From positions 1 through 60,349 of the forward strand of contig CALYDL010000011.1 of assembly GCA_944325145.1 (NCBI GenBank): a stretch of DNA of 60,349 bases. Reading direction: 5' to 3'. Below are positions 8,622 through 16,810 of the stretch, piece by piece. The notes below the pieces were generated by a model. That model did no database searches. It saw nothing but the letters and a program-made list of their open reading frames with translations, and was not told the DNA's origin. Source of the DNA: Candidatus Gastranaerophilales bacterium. Lineage in GTDB: Bacteria > Cyanobacteriota > Vampirovibrionia > Gastranaerophilales > Gastranaerophilaceae. A program made the translations under genes and the position numbers. Position 1 is the stretch's first letter, and every line of letters begins with the position of its first letter.

Positions 8622-9314
8622 CTTTTTTGTTTTTGAAACCGTTAAACAAATTAAATTATAAACACCTTTTTCTTTAAAAAGCGAAGTTAAATATTCAAGC
8701 GTAGAGCCTGTTGTCACTATATCATCCAATAAAATAACAGGGTTATTTATATTAAAATCAACATTTAATTCAAAAGAATTTTCTATATGATGCAGCCTTT
8801 GTTTTCTTTTTAATTTATACATTGGCTTTGTATATTTTGTTTTTCTTAAAGCGGTGGAATTTAGCTTATAGCCTGTAATTTTAGCTAAATTTTCAGCTAT
8901 TAATAAAACATTATCATATCCTCTTTTATTATAATTTTTAGTGTGGGTTAAAACAGGTATTATAATTGCACCTTCAAGGTTTAGTTCGTTTGTTTTGTTG
9001 TTTAAAATTTGTTGAATATAATCGGCTAAAAACGTTGCTAAATAATAACTTATGGCTTTATTATGTTTAAATTTTAAACTTTGAATTAATTTTTTAATAA
9101 CTCCTTCATAATAAAACGCAGAATATACAGGATAATTATTAATAACCCCTTGTGCAAAAGGTGATAAGTTTTGCACAAGTTTTAAACAGGTTTTGCACAA
9201 AATTCCATCATTAATTTGACAGGCACAATTAATACATTTTCTTTTATAAATTAAATCTAAAATTTCTTTTATTAAAATTTTTGTATAAGAAGCTAATTTT
9301 TTTGCGTATGACAT
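8616..9314 (-). CDS. comF: ComF-family phosphoribosyltransferase-like protein
   Basis: 232 residues. An N-terminal zinc ribbon has cysteines at 27, 30 or 32, 40 and 43. The C-terminal half is a phosphoribosyltransferase fold with KRGYDNVLLIA and the PRPP-binding loop ILLDDIVTTGST (about residues 193-204). ComF/GntX proteins act in DNA uptake and processing during transformation or in growth on DNA; the reaction is unknown. Length and architecture match the family. It is transcribed toward dnaN. DnaA-box-like repeats fall inside its N-terminal coding part (9151-9199). No other competence gene is nearby apart from the prepilins. Confidence 0.92.
   Translation of the reverse strand: MSYAKKLASYTKILIKEILDLIYKRKCINCACQINDGILCKTCLKLVQNLSPFAQGVINNYPVYSAFYYEGVIKKLIQSLKFKHNKAISYYLATFLADYIQQILNNKTNELNLEGAIIIPVLTHTKNYNKRGYDNVLLIAENLAKITGYKLNSTALRKTKYTKPMYKLKRKQRLHHIENSFELNVDFNINNPVILLDDIVTTGSTLEYLTSLFKEKGVYNLICLTVSKTKKF
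9151..9199. other. Cluster of four TTTTGCACA-type repeats inside comF
   Basis: TGTGCAAAA at 9151-9159 (inverted), TTTTGCACA at 9169-9177, TTTTAAACA at 9180-9188 and TTTTGCACA at 9191-9199; the last three start every 11 bases. TTTTGCACA differs by one base from both TTTTCCACA (cyanobacterial DnaA box) and TTATNCACA (general DnaA box). I estimate about one chance occurrence of this 9-mer per 60 kb at this base composition, so three in 49 bases stands out. They lie in coding sequence, so a codon-driven coincidence is possible. Confidence 0.4.
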
Positions 9315-9336
9315 TTTTCTATTATATAATTTTTCT

Positions 9337-10761
9337 ATGACAAAGAGTATTTTTGAAAAATCAGTTAATAATATTTCAACAAAACCCTTATTTAAAACTG
9401 TTAAAAACTATGATGGCGAATTTAAAAGGCAAGGTGAATTAAACCTTCCTGAACTTTCTGAAGTTGAAGTTATGCGCCATTATAAAGAATTATCGGATAA
9501 AAACTTTTGTATTGAAAAAGGCTTTTACCCTCTTGGTTCTTGCACAATGAAATATAACCCGAGAGTAAATGAAGAAACTTCAAGCTATTTTGGTTTTTCA
9601 AACCTTCACCCAAGTCAAAGTGATGAAGATAGCGAAGGTTCTTTAGAATTGATGTATAAATTGCAAGAAGCCTTAAAAATTATTACAGGAATGGATGCTG
9701 TTACCTTGCAGCCAATGGCAGGTGCGCAAGGTGAATTAACAGGCATGATGATAATTAAAAAATACTTTGAAAAAAAAGGTGAAATAAGAAAAAAAGTTAT
9801 CATCCCTGATTCTGCCCATGGAACAAACCCTGCAAGTGCTGCTATGGCAGGTTTTGAAATTGTTGAAATTAAATCAAACGAAAAAGGGCTTGTCGATATT
9901 GATGAATTAAAAAAAGTTTTAAATTCAGATGTTGCAGCCATTATGATGACAAACCCAAATACATTAGGTTTGTTTGAAGAAGATATTCTTGAAATTTCAG
10001 AATTAATGCACAAAAATGGTTCCCTTTTATATTATGACGGTGCAAACTTAAATGCCATTATGGGCTATTCAAACCCAAAAATTATGGGTTTTGATGTAGT
10101 TCACCTTAATTTGCACAAAACCTTCTCAACCCCCCACGGCGGCGGCGGCCCGGGAGCAGGGCCTGTTGGTGTTGTTCAAAAATTGGCTGAATTTTTGCCC
10201 CTTCCTTTTATTGAAAAACAAGGTGAAAAATATAAAAGAAATTGGAATAAACCTGATTCAATAGGAAAAATAGGCGCATTTTTCGGTAACTTTAATGTTT
10301 TGGTTCGTGCTTACACCTACATTTTAATGCTTGGGCGAGATTTAAGAAAAGTTTCAGGCGACGCTGTTTTAAATGCTAATTACTTGAAAGAAAAATTAAG
10401 GCCATATTATAATTTAGGCTATGAAACAAAAAGCCTGCATGAATTTGTTTTAACAACGGAAAATTTGCATGATACAGGTGTAAACACACTAAAAATTGCA
10501 AAAAGGTTAATGGATTATGATATTCATCCGCCAACCGTTTATTTTCCTTTAATTGTCCATGAAGCAATGATGATTGAACCAACTGAAACCGAATCAAAAG
10601 AAGTTTTAGATAATTTTATTGATGTTATGGTTAAGATTATGAAAGAAATTGAACTTGAACCAACTAATTTCGATAATTACCCGTCTAAAACAGAAACTAA
10701 AAAAGTTGATGAAGTTTTAGCCGCAAGGCATCTTAATTTAAGATATAAAAATGAAAACTAA
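9337..10761 (+). CDS. gcvPB: Glycine dehydrogenase (decarboxylating) subunit 2
   Basis: 474 residues, typical for the C-terminal half of the split P-protein. The PLP-lysine motif HLNLHKTFSTPHGGGGPG places Lys261 as the cofactor lysine; DSAHGTNPASAAMAGF is also conserved. With GcvPA it decarboxylates glycine and passes the aminomethyl group to lipoylated GcvH. GcvPA, H and T are not adjacent, so the complex must be assembled from another locus. The ribosome-binding site is weak. The gene starts the rightward block, 22 bases from the divergent comF, and overlaps queA by 11 bases. Confidence 0.96.
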   Translation: MTKSIFEKSVNNISTKPLFKTVKNYDGEFKRQGELNLPELSEVEVMRHYKELSDKNFCIEKGFYPLGSCTMKYNPRVNEETSSYFGFSNLHPSQSDEDSEGSLELMYKLQEALKIITGMDAVTLQPMAGAQGELTGMMIIKKYFEKKGEIRKKVIIPDSAHGTNPASAAMAGFEIVEIKSNEKGLVDIDELKKVLNSDVAAIMMTNPNTLGLFEEDILEISELMHKNGSLLYYDGANLNAIMGYSNPKIMGFDVVHLNLHKTFSTPHGGGGPGAGPVGVVQKLAEFLPLPFIEKQGEKYKRNWNKPDSIGKIGAFFGNFNVLVRAYTYILMLGRDLRKVSGDAVLNANYLKEKLRPYYNLGYETKSLHEFVLTTENLHDTGVNTLKIAKRLMDYDIHPPTVYFPLIVHEAMMIEPTETESKEVLDNFIDVMVKIMKEIELEPTNFDNYPSKTETKKVDEVLAARHLNLRYKNEN

Positions 10762-11800
10762 TTTAACGCTAGATGATTTTAACTATAATCTGCCTGAAGA
10801 ATTAATTGCAAAATACCCGACAGAAAAAAGGGATGAAGCAAAAATGCTTGTTGTGGATAAAATAACGGGCAATATTGTTCATAAACATTTTTATGATTTT
10901 GTTGATTACCTAAACCCAAATGATGTTCTTATTTTAAATAACACAAAAGTTATTCCTGCAAGGTTACTTGGCAAAAAAGAAACAGGCGCAAATATTGAAA
11001 TTTTTCTGACAAGATATTTGGGCGAAAACGACTGGCAAGCAATTATAAGAAACTCTAAAAGGCTAAAAGATGGCGATATTGTTATAATATCAGACATTTT
11101 AAAAGTTTTAATCAAAAAAAAAGGTGAAGCTAATAATGATGGCAATATTCCTGAACATTTAGTTGAATTAATTTATTCAAATGGTTCAATGGAAGATATT
11201 TTAAATAAAACAGGGAAAATTCCCCTTCCCCCATATATTCAAAGAGAAGCTGAAGAAAAAGACAAAGAAGACTACCAAACAGTTTATGCAAAAGTTTCAG
11301 GCTCTGTTGCAGCGCCAACTGCGGGGCTTCATTTTACAAATGAAATTTTAGAAAAAATTGAAAAAAAAGGAATAAAAATAGCTTATGTTACCTTAAATGT
11401 AGGCTTAGGAACGTTTTTGCCCGTTAAAACAAATGATATTAATAACCACAAAATGCACACAGAAAGCTATTTTATTCCAAAAGAAACAGCTGATATTATA
11501 AATAATAAAAAAGGCTCTCTTGTGGCTATTGGTACAACATCTTTAAGGTGTTTAGAAGCAAATTTTAAAAAGTTTGGCAAAATAAAAGAAGGATATGATG
11601 AAACAGACATTTTCATCTGCCCCCCATATGATTTTAAGGTGGTTGATAAACTGTTAACCAATTTTCATCTTCCAAAATCTACTTTATTAATGCTTGTATC
11701 TGCTTTTTCATCAAGAGAAATAATTTTAAATGCATATAATGAAGCAATTAAAAATAATTACAGATTCTTTAGCTATGGAGATTGCACATTTTTAAAATGA
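10751..11800 (+). CDS. queA: S-adenosylmethionine:tRNA ribosyltransferase-isomerase QueA
   Basis: 349 residues, the usual size. Family signatures include YPTEKRDEAKMLVVDK near the N-terminus, VILNNTKVIPARLLG-type sequence (ILNNTKVIPARLLGKK), SVAAPTAGLHFTNE and LTNFHLPKSTLLMLVSAF near the C-terminus. It transfers ribose from SAM to preQ1-modified tRNA, making epoxyqueuosine. The ATG at 10751 lies inside the end of gcvPB and its stop overlaps the next gene's start (ATGA), so the four genes to 12926 are tightly packed and probably co-transcribed. Confidence 0.97.
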   Translation: MKTNLTLDDFNYNLPEELIAKYPTEKRDEAKMLVVDKITGNIVHKHFYDFVDYLNPNDVLILNNTKVIPARLLGKKETGANIEIFLTRYLGENDWQAIIRNSKRLKDGDIVIISDILKVLIKKKGEANNDGNIPEHLVELIYSNGSMEDILNKTGKIPLPPYIQREAEEKDKEDYQTVYAKVSGSVAAPTAGLHFTNEILEKIEKKGIKIAYVTLNVGLGTFLPVKTNDINNHKMHTESYFIPKETADIINNKKGSLVAIGTTSLRCLEANFKKFGKIKEGYDETDIFICPPYDFKVVDKLLTNFHLPKSTLLMLVSAFSSREIILNAYNEAIKNNYRFFSYGDCTFLK

Positions 11801-12357
11801 ATGTAAGCTTATCTAAAATTTTTAAAATATTTTTTTTAATAGGTTTGCAGCTTTTAGGGGGCGGATACGTTATTATGCCTTTATTAAAAAAATATTTGGT
11901 TATAGATAATAATTGGCTAAAAGAAGAAGATTTAATTGATTATTTAGCTCTAAGCCAATGTTTACCGGGGCTTATTGCATTAAATATAACAATTTTTTCA
12001 GGCTATGCATTAAGAAAAATTTTAGGTTCAATTGTTGCAGTTTTTGCGCTTACTCTATCACCTTTTTTAATAATTTTACTTATAGCAGGGTTTATTTATA
12101 ATTTTGCAAAATACCCGATTGTTCAAAACGCTTTTTTTGGAATTAGGCTATCTATCATAGTTTTAATTTTTTATATGATAAAAGACATTTTTACAAAATC
12201 GGTTAATTCAAAATTTACTGTTTTTTTATTTTTATTAATTCTTTTATCAAACATTTTTCTACCCTTGGGCCCATCAAGTTTGGTTGTTTTAGCCATTTTA
12301 ATTTCAATATTTTTCGGGCTTATTCAAGATAAAAAAGAAAGGGCAAAATTAAAATGA
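11797..12357 (+). CDS. Chromate transporter family protein, first half-size subunit
   Basis: 186 residues with about five hydrophobic segments. The CHR-domain N-terminal signature is seen as FFLIGLQLLGGGYVIMPLL and the second as CLPGLIALNITIFSGY. I chose ATG 11797, which overlaps the queA stop as ATGA, over a TTG at 11782. It overlaps the next gene, a homologous half, by 4 bases. In the CHR superfamily, short single-domain proteins are commonly encoded as adjacent pairs that together equal a full-length ChrA. Substrate is unproven: chromate efflux is the family name, and in gut organisms another anion is possible. Confidence 0.88.
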   Translation: MNVSLSKIFKIFFLIGLQLLGGGYVIMPLLKKYLVIDNNWLKEEDLIDYLALSQCLPGLIALNITIFSGYALRKILGSIVAVFALTLSPFLIILLIAGFIYNFAKYPIVQNAFFGIRLSIIVLIFYMIKDIFTKSVNSKFTVFLFLLILLSNIFLPLGPSSLVVLAILISIFFGLIQDKKERAKLK

Positions 12358-12926
12358 TTAAAACTTTGCTTTTACTTTTTATTGAATATTTTAAAGCGGG
12401 AATTTTTTCTGTTGGCGGCGGGTATGCTACTTTGCCTTTTTTATATCATATGGCGCAAAACTATGATTGGTTTACAACAAAAGAACTTGTAAATATGATT
12501 GCCATATCAAATGTAACCCCAGGGCCTGTCGGGCTTAATATGGCAACTTATGCGGGGTTTATGGCACAAGGGCTTATAGGAAGCCTTGTTGCAACCTTTG
12601 CCGTTACAATAGGGCCTTTTATTTTAGCAATAACAGTTATTTATTTTCTAAACAAATTTAAAAATTCAAAAATAATAAAAGATATATTTTTAGGCCTTCG
12701 CCCAACAAGCTGTGCGCTTTTATCTTGCGTTATGCTGCAATTAATTTTTGAAGATGTCATAAAAACAAAAGAACTTGTTAAAATTCCACAAAATATTGAT
12801 TTTAGAGCGGTTATTTTAATTTTAATTTTATTTTTAACTTATAAATATGTTAAAAAACAACCAAGCTATGTTATTTTGATTGGTGCAATTTTAGGAATTA
12901 TTTTAAATTTGCCCATTTTAAAATAA
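12354..12926 (+). CDS. Chromate transporter family protein, second half-size subunit
   Basis: 190 residues, membrane protein. CHR motifs are clearer than in its partner: FSVGGGYATLPFLYHM near residue 18 and NVTPGPVGLNMATYAGF near residue 60. It begins within the stop of the first half (ATGA). The pair probably forms an antiparallel heterodimer, the arrangement reported for short paired CHR proteins. The two halves are diverged, which argues for separate subunits and not a recent split of one gene. Confidence 0.9.
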   Translation: MIKTLLLLFIEYFKAGIFSVGGGYATLPFLYHMAQNYDWFTTKELVNMIAISNVTPGPVGLNMATYAGFMAQGLIGSLVATFAVTIGPFILAITVIYFLNKFKNSKIIKDIFLGLRPTSCALLSCVMLQLIFEDVIKTKELVKIPQNIDFRAVILILILFLTYKYVKKQPSYVILIGAILGIILNLPILK

Positions 12927-12944
12927 AAAAGCTATAATTTTTTT

Positions 12945-14351
12945 ATGGAAAAGAAGCTGAATTTTATATATCCTTTTTTGTTTTTAATTTTTGGGCTTTT
13001 TATATTCTTTCATCCAATGTTTTTTGATTTTTCAAAAATGCCGGGAAATTTAGGCGATGCAAGATTAATCAGCTATTTATTAGACCATGGTTTTTTATAT
13101 ATAACAGGCGATAGCTTGCATTCTTCTTTTATAAATGCGCCTTTTTATTACCCTTATAAAAACCAGCTTTTTTATACTGATATTTTATTTGGCGGAACAA
13201 TTTTTTACATTCCAATAAGATTTTTAATTAAAGATACTTTTTCTGCCCTTCAAATTTGGCTTATTTTAGTATCAGGTTTAAATTTTTTCTCTTTCTTTTT
13301 GGTTTCAAAAAAAGTTTTTAAATTTTCAACTTTAATTTCATCAATAACAGCGTTTTTATTTGCGTTTTCTCTGCCAAGATTTAATCAAATTGAACATTTT
13401 CAATTATTTTTGCAGTTTTATTCAATTTTTGCATTTTACTTTTTTATAACGGCAGATAAAAAAATATACAGGTTTATTCTTTCCGCATTTTTTATTTTTC
13501 TTCAATTTATAACAACATTTTATTTTGGCTGGTTTACTTTATTTGGTATTATTTTAGCCTTTATTGTAAGTTTTATCTGTAAAAATTCAAGAATAGTGTT
13601 ATTTTCTTATATGAATGAAAATAAAAAAGGGCTTATTGCCTTTCTTTTAACCTTAATTTTTCTTTTAATTCCTGTTGCAATAAAATATTTAGAAGTTTCA
13701 ACAGGCTTTGTTTATAGTGATTTATACCTTTTTTCACCTTTAAGCTTGTTTTTATCTCACAGCTTTTTAGATAATAAAATTGCGCCTTTTAACCTTTCTG
13801 ATTTCAACCAAGAACAAATAACGGGTTTTGGAATTTTTGCAACCGCAATGGTTTTAGGGGGGTTATTTTCACTAAAAAAATATAAATTTGAAATTTCACT
13901 CTTTATTTTTTTTGTTATAATTTTCTTTTTATTTTGGCAGCTGAATTATTTTATATATTTGGTTTTCCCCGGTGCAAGCGCAATTAGGGCAAGTTCAAGA
14001 GTAATTTTTCTTTTGGTTCCAATATTTTGCTTTTTAGTTGGTGTTTGTTTTCAAAAATTGGATAAAAAATATTTTATTGTATTTTTAATTATTCTTTTAT
14101 TGGAACAAATTCCTGTTAATAACGCTTTTTTATGGACAAAAGATGAACATATAAAAAGAATTGAAAGATATGAAGTTCCAAAAGAATGCGAAATTTTTGG
14201 CCTTGCTGATGAAAATGTTTATGATAATGTTGATGCAATGTTTATTTCAAATGAATTTAAAAAACCGACAGTAAACGGCTATTCTGGCTTTTTGCCTGAA
14301 ATAAAAAGAGAAATCTTGCCAAAAAATTGCCTTATTAAAACATTTGAATGA
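12945..14351 (+). CDS. Multi-pass membrane protein, GT-C glycosyltransferase-like
   Basis: 468 residues with about ten hydrophobic segments. The first outer loop contains GNLGDARLISYLL and, further on, NAPFYYPYKNQLFYTD, a layout like the acidic first loop of GT-C lipid-linked-sugar glycosyltransferases. A later AIRASSRVIFLLVPIF resembles the conserved arginine-containing helix start seen in such proteins. Acceptor and donor are unknown. It lies 18 bases after the second CHR gene and is the last gene before the tRNA. The GT-C call is by pattern only; a flippase or other polytopic protein is possible. Confidence 0.6.
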   Translation: MEKKLNFIYPFLFLIFGLFIFFHPMFFDFSKMPGNLGDARLISYLLDHGFLYITGDSLHSSFINAPFYYPYKNQLFYTDILFGGTIFYIPIRFLIKDTFSALQIWLILVSGLNFFSFFLVSKKVFKFSTLISSITAFLFAFSLPRFNQIEHFQLFLQFYSIFAFYFFITADKKIYRFILSAFFIFLQFITTFYFGWFTLFGIILAFIVSFICKNSRIVLFSYMNENKKGLIAFLLTLIFLLIPVAIKYLEVSTGFVYSDLYLFSPLSLFLSHSFLDNKIAPFNLSDFNQEQITGFGIFATAMVLGGLFSLKKYKFEISLFIFFVIIFFLFWQLNYFIYLVFPGASAIRASSRVIFLLVPIFCFLVGVCFQKLDKKYFIVFLIILLLEQIPVNNAFLWTKDEHIKRIERYEVPKECEIFGLADENVYDNVDAMFISNEFKKPTVNGYSGFLPEIKREILPKNCLIKTFE

Positions 14352-14421
14352 TTTTTATTTGGTTTATTTTCACCCCTTGTTATAATTAAAAGGTTTATGG
14401 TAAGATAAATATAACACTTAA

Positions 14422-14510
14422 GGAGAAATGGCCGAGTGGCTGAAGGCGGCACCCTGCTAAGGTGTTATGTGGAGTAATCTGCATCGAGGGTTCGAATCCC
14501 TCTTTCTCCG
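14422..14510 (+). tRNA. tRNA-Ser (anticodon GCT)
   Basis: Acceptor arms GGAGAAA (14422-14428) and TTTCTCC (14503-14509) pair perfectly, with discriminator G14510. The anticodon loop is CTGCTAA with anticodon GCT at 14456-14458, reading AGC/AGU serine codons. A long variable arm, as expected for tRNA-Ser, and the T-loop GGTTCGAATCCC are present. CCA is not encoded. TATAAT at 14381-14386 may be the -10 promoter element. Confidence 0.97.
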
Positions 14511-14522
14511 AATTAAATTAAG

Positions 14523-14547
14523 CACCCTTAAAATGGGTGTTTTTTTT
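14523..14547 (+). terminator. Rho-independent terminator after tRNA-Ser
   Basis: CACCC (14523-14527) pairs with GGGTG (14535-14539), followed by eight T. It sits 12 bases after the tRNA. Confidence 0.85.
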
Positions 14548-14649
14548 GTTGAAAGAGGGGCGAAGCCCCAAAAAGAAATTAAGCGTCTGCCCTCTTTCTG
14601 TTTAAAAAAACAAAATCAGATGCTTTTTGGGTTTTTTGCCCAATTTGCT

Positions 14650-15033
14650 TTCCAATTGACTTTAAAACAAAAATATTGTATAACTTCTTTTTATGAATTT
14701 TGAAAATGTTAAAAAATATCTTGATTTAAGAAAATATATTTCATTTAACATATTGGCACTTATTGGGCTTGTTTTTTGTGCTTTATGTTTGAGTTGGGCA
14801 GGAAGTGTTAGGTCAGAAGAATATACTTATTATACGCTTCTTATATTAGTGTTTAATGCACCTATACTTTTAATATTGCTTATTACAGGTATATTTGAAG
14901 TTATTTATAAAAAATCAAAATATATAGAAAAAGAAAACCAAACAACAACCAAAAAAGAAAACAAAAAACCAAAACTCTTTATATTTTTCCTTTTGGAAAT
15001 AGCTTATTCCATTTTATTTACTATTGGGCTTAT
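14650..15033 (+). repeat. 384-bp direct repeat, copy 1
   Basis: Identical by eye over its whole length to 16291-16674 (offset 1641). It begins with TTCCAATTGACTTTAAAACA, covers the region just before the gene and its first 113 codons, and ends abruptly inside the coding sequence. The two copies flank the lipase-like gene as direct repeats. Confidence 0.95.
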
Positions 15034-15079
15034 ACTTGTCATCTGGTTTTTATTTTATGTATTTTGGCGCTATTTATAG
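14693..15079 (+). CDS. Small membrane protein of unknown function, copy 1 (candidate immunity protein)
   Basis: 128 residues with three predicted membrane segments (about 14-38, 46-68 and 92-125) and a lysine-rich loop (KKSKYIEKENQTTTKKENKKPK) between the second and third. Residues 1-113 match the protein at 16334-16741; the C-terminal tails differ (ILVIWFLFYVFWRYL here). I do not recognise the family. It converges on the lipase-like gene at 15091, 11 bases away. A small membrane protein flanking a putative phospholipase suggests an immunity role, which is inference. Confidence 0.65.
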   Translation: MNFENVKKYLDLRKYISFNILALIGLVFCALCLSWAGSVRSEEYTYYTLLILVFNAPILLILLITGIFEVIYKKSKYIEKENQTTTKKENKKPKLFIFFLLEIAYSILFTIGLILVIWFLFYVFWRYL

Positions 15080-15090
15080 GTTTTTTATAG

Positions 15091-16173
15091 TTAATCATCA
15101 GGAACGAAAACATGCTTACCTGTTTTTGTTGTGTACCAATACCCGTCTTCGCCATTTGGGCCTTTGCCTTCATTTCCTTTTGATTTCGCTTTTTCTTTTC
15201 TTTTGTTTTTCGCTTCTTTAATCAAATGGTTATCTTTATCTTTTGAATGAAAGCCTTCTAAAAATGATATATCATCACTATTCCATTTGTCATTATTAAT
15301 TTCATCTGCTGTTTTTTGAGAAGGGCTTCTATCATCTTTCTTTTCACCATCAAAACCTTGAATAAAGTGGTCTTTTATATCATATTTAACAAATGAATTA
15401 AAATTTGCCATAATTTTTTGTTTTTGTTCTTCTTTAAATTTCTTGATTTGTGTGGAATAACTGTGTGTTTCTATGTATTTTTCGGCAGGAATGGGGGTTC
15501 CTTTTGTAATTGCATCAAAATTTGAATGAGAATTTATCGGTCCCATATTATCTTCAACAATATATGTTTTTCCAGGATTTTTATTACAGTTTCCCAGTTC
15601 AAAGGCATTAAAGATTAAATCATTGGATGTTTTATAGTTTGTAATATTGCTATAATCGCTGTGTTGGATAATTTTATATTCTTTTAGATTATCAAGTATT
15701 TGTTTTGTACCGTAAGGATTAAAAGCAACTGTTTTTTCTCTAGATACCGCACCAACCAATTGCGCTAAAGAGCCGCCTAAAGAATGTCCCGTAATAGTAA
15801 TATTTGCATTTAAGTGTTTTTTCTTGGTATCGGCATATACACAAATTGCATCATAAAATTGTTCGGGCACTTTTTTCATGAACATATCAATGTCGTTTTC
15901 AATATCCTTATTTCTCTCCTCTTTTCTTTTGCTAAAAAAGTCTGTTCCTGCAAATGCAAGAATAACTTCATTGGGTTTATTTTGATTAACATATACTGCA
16001 TATTTAAGGCCTGAAGAGTAATTGTTGTCAAAAACTTCTGTTTTATATCTTTTTTTAATTTCCCTTTTTTGTTCGTTTTTACCTTGATTTTGTTTATTTT
16101 TATTTGTTTCTATATAAACATCCAAAGCTATTGCAGCTAAATCGCTGAGTTCATTTTCTTTTGTGCTAACCAA
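15091..16173 (-). CDS. Lipase (class 3)-like protein, candidate effector
   Basis: 360 residues, alpha/beta-hydrolase. The nucleophile elbow GHSLGG has Ser131; Asp185 (TSNDLIF) and His216 (NSHSNFD) are plausible triad partners, and AFAGTDFF (about 73-80) is in the oxyanion position of class 3 lipases. After about residue 245 the chain is charged and low-complexity, ending TTKTGKHVFVPDD. There is no signal peptide or membrane segment, so export would need a dedicated system. The start is TTG 16173, supported by AAGAAGG upstream; no nearby in-frame ATG exists. It is flanked on both sides by the duplicated membrane-protein genes. The hydrolase fold is well supported; effector status is a guess from context. 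Confidence 0.8.
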   Translation of the reverse strand: MVSTKENELSDLAAIALDVYIETNKNKQNQGKNEQKREIKKRYKTEVFDNNYSSGLKYAVYVNQNKPNEVILAFAGTDFFSKRKEERNKDIENDIDMFMKKVPEQFYDAICVYADTKKKHLNANITITGHSLGGSLAQLVGAVSREKTVAFNPYGTKQILDNLKEYKIIQHSDYSNITNYKTSNDLIFNAFELGNCNKNPGKTYIVEDNMGPINSHSNFDAITKGTPIPAEKYIETHSYSTQIKKFKEEQKQKIMANFNSFVKYDIKDHFIQGFDGEKKDDRSPSQKTADEINNDKWNSDDISFLEGFHSKDKDNHLIKEAKNKRKEKAKSKGNEGKGPNGEDGYWYTTKTGKHVFVPDD

Positions 16174-16290
16174 GTCTAACCTTCTTTCTAAAATTTACCT
16201 TATATATTCATAAAATGTTGTTTTTAATTTCATTATTCTAATTGTAACATATTGATTTTTTGGGATATTTTATTAAGCCTAAAATATTTA

Positions 16291-16674
16291 TTCCAATTGA
16301 CTTTAAAACAAAAATATTGTATAACTTCTTTTTATGAATTTTGAAAATGTTAAAAAATATCTTGATTTAAGAAAATATATTTCATTTAACATATTGGCAC
16401 TTATTGGGCTTGTTTTTTGTGCTTTATGTTTGAGTTGGGCAGGAAGTGTTAGGTCAGAAGAATATACTTATTATACGCTTCTTATATTAGTGTTTAATGC
16501 ACCTATACTTTTAATATTGCTTATTACAGGTATATTTGAAGTTATTTATAAAAAATCAAAATATATAGAAAAAGAAAACCAAACAACAACCAAAAAAGAA
16601 AACAAAAAACCAAAACTCTTTATATTTTTCCTTTTGGAAATAGCTTATTCCATTTTATTTACTATTGGGCTTAT
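16291..16674 (+). repeat. 384-bp direct repeat, copy 2
   Basis: The second copy of the repeat at 14650-15033, identical by eye, including about 40 bases before the start codon. Divergence begins inside the gene, at the third membrane segment. Zero differences over 384 bases indicate very recent duplication or ongoing gene conversion. Confidence 0.95.
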
Positions 16675-16741
16675 TATTCCATTAATTCTCTTGTTTTGTT
16701 GTCTTATAGCGTTATTGTTATCTGCATTTCATATAATGTGA
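16334..16741 (+). CDS. Small membrane protein of unknown function, copy 2 (candidate immunity protein)
   Basis: 135 residues, identical to the protein at 14693-15079 through residue 113, then a different tail (IIPLILLFCCLIALLLSAFHIM) that lengthens the third membrane segment. It carries the same lysine-rich loop. It lies upstream of and divergent from the lipase-like gene. The shared N-terminal part and exchanged tail look like partial duplication or recombination. Family not recognised. Confidence 0.65.
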   Translation: MNFENVKKYLDLRKYISFNILALIGLVFCALCLSWAGSVRSEEYTYYTLLILVFNAPILLILLITGIFEVIYKKSKYIEKENQTTTKKENKKPKLFIFFLLEIAYSILFTIGLIIPLILLFCCLIALLLSAFHIM

Positions 16742-16810
16742 TTTACCTTAAAAAAGCATTTAGGGTTTTAATTAAAGCTTTATTATATTTTTTATGCTAA
16801 AATTCTGGTT

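Noticed and set aside
14467-14703. 78-codon open frame starting inside tRNA-Ser
   Set aside because: It overlaps the tRNA and its terminator and shows no protein-like features.
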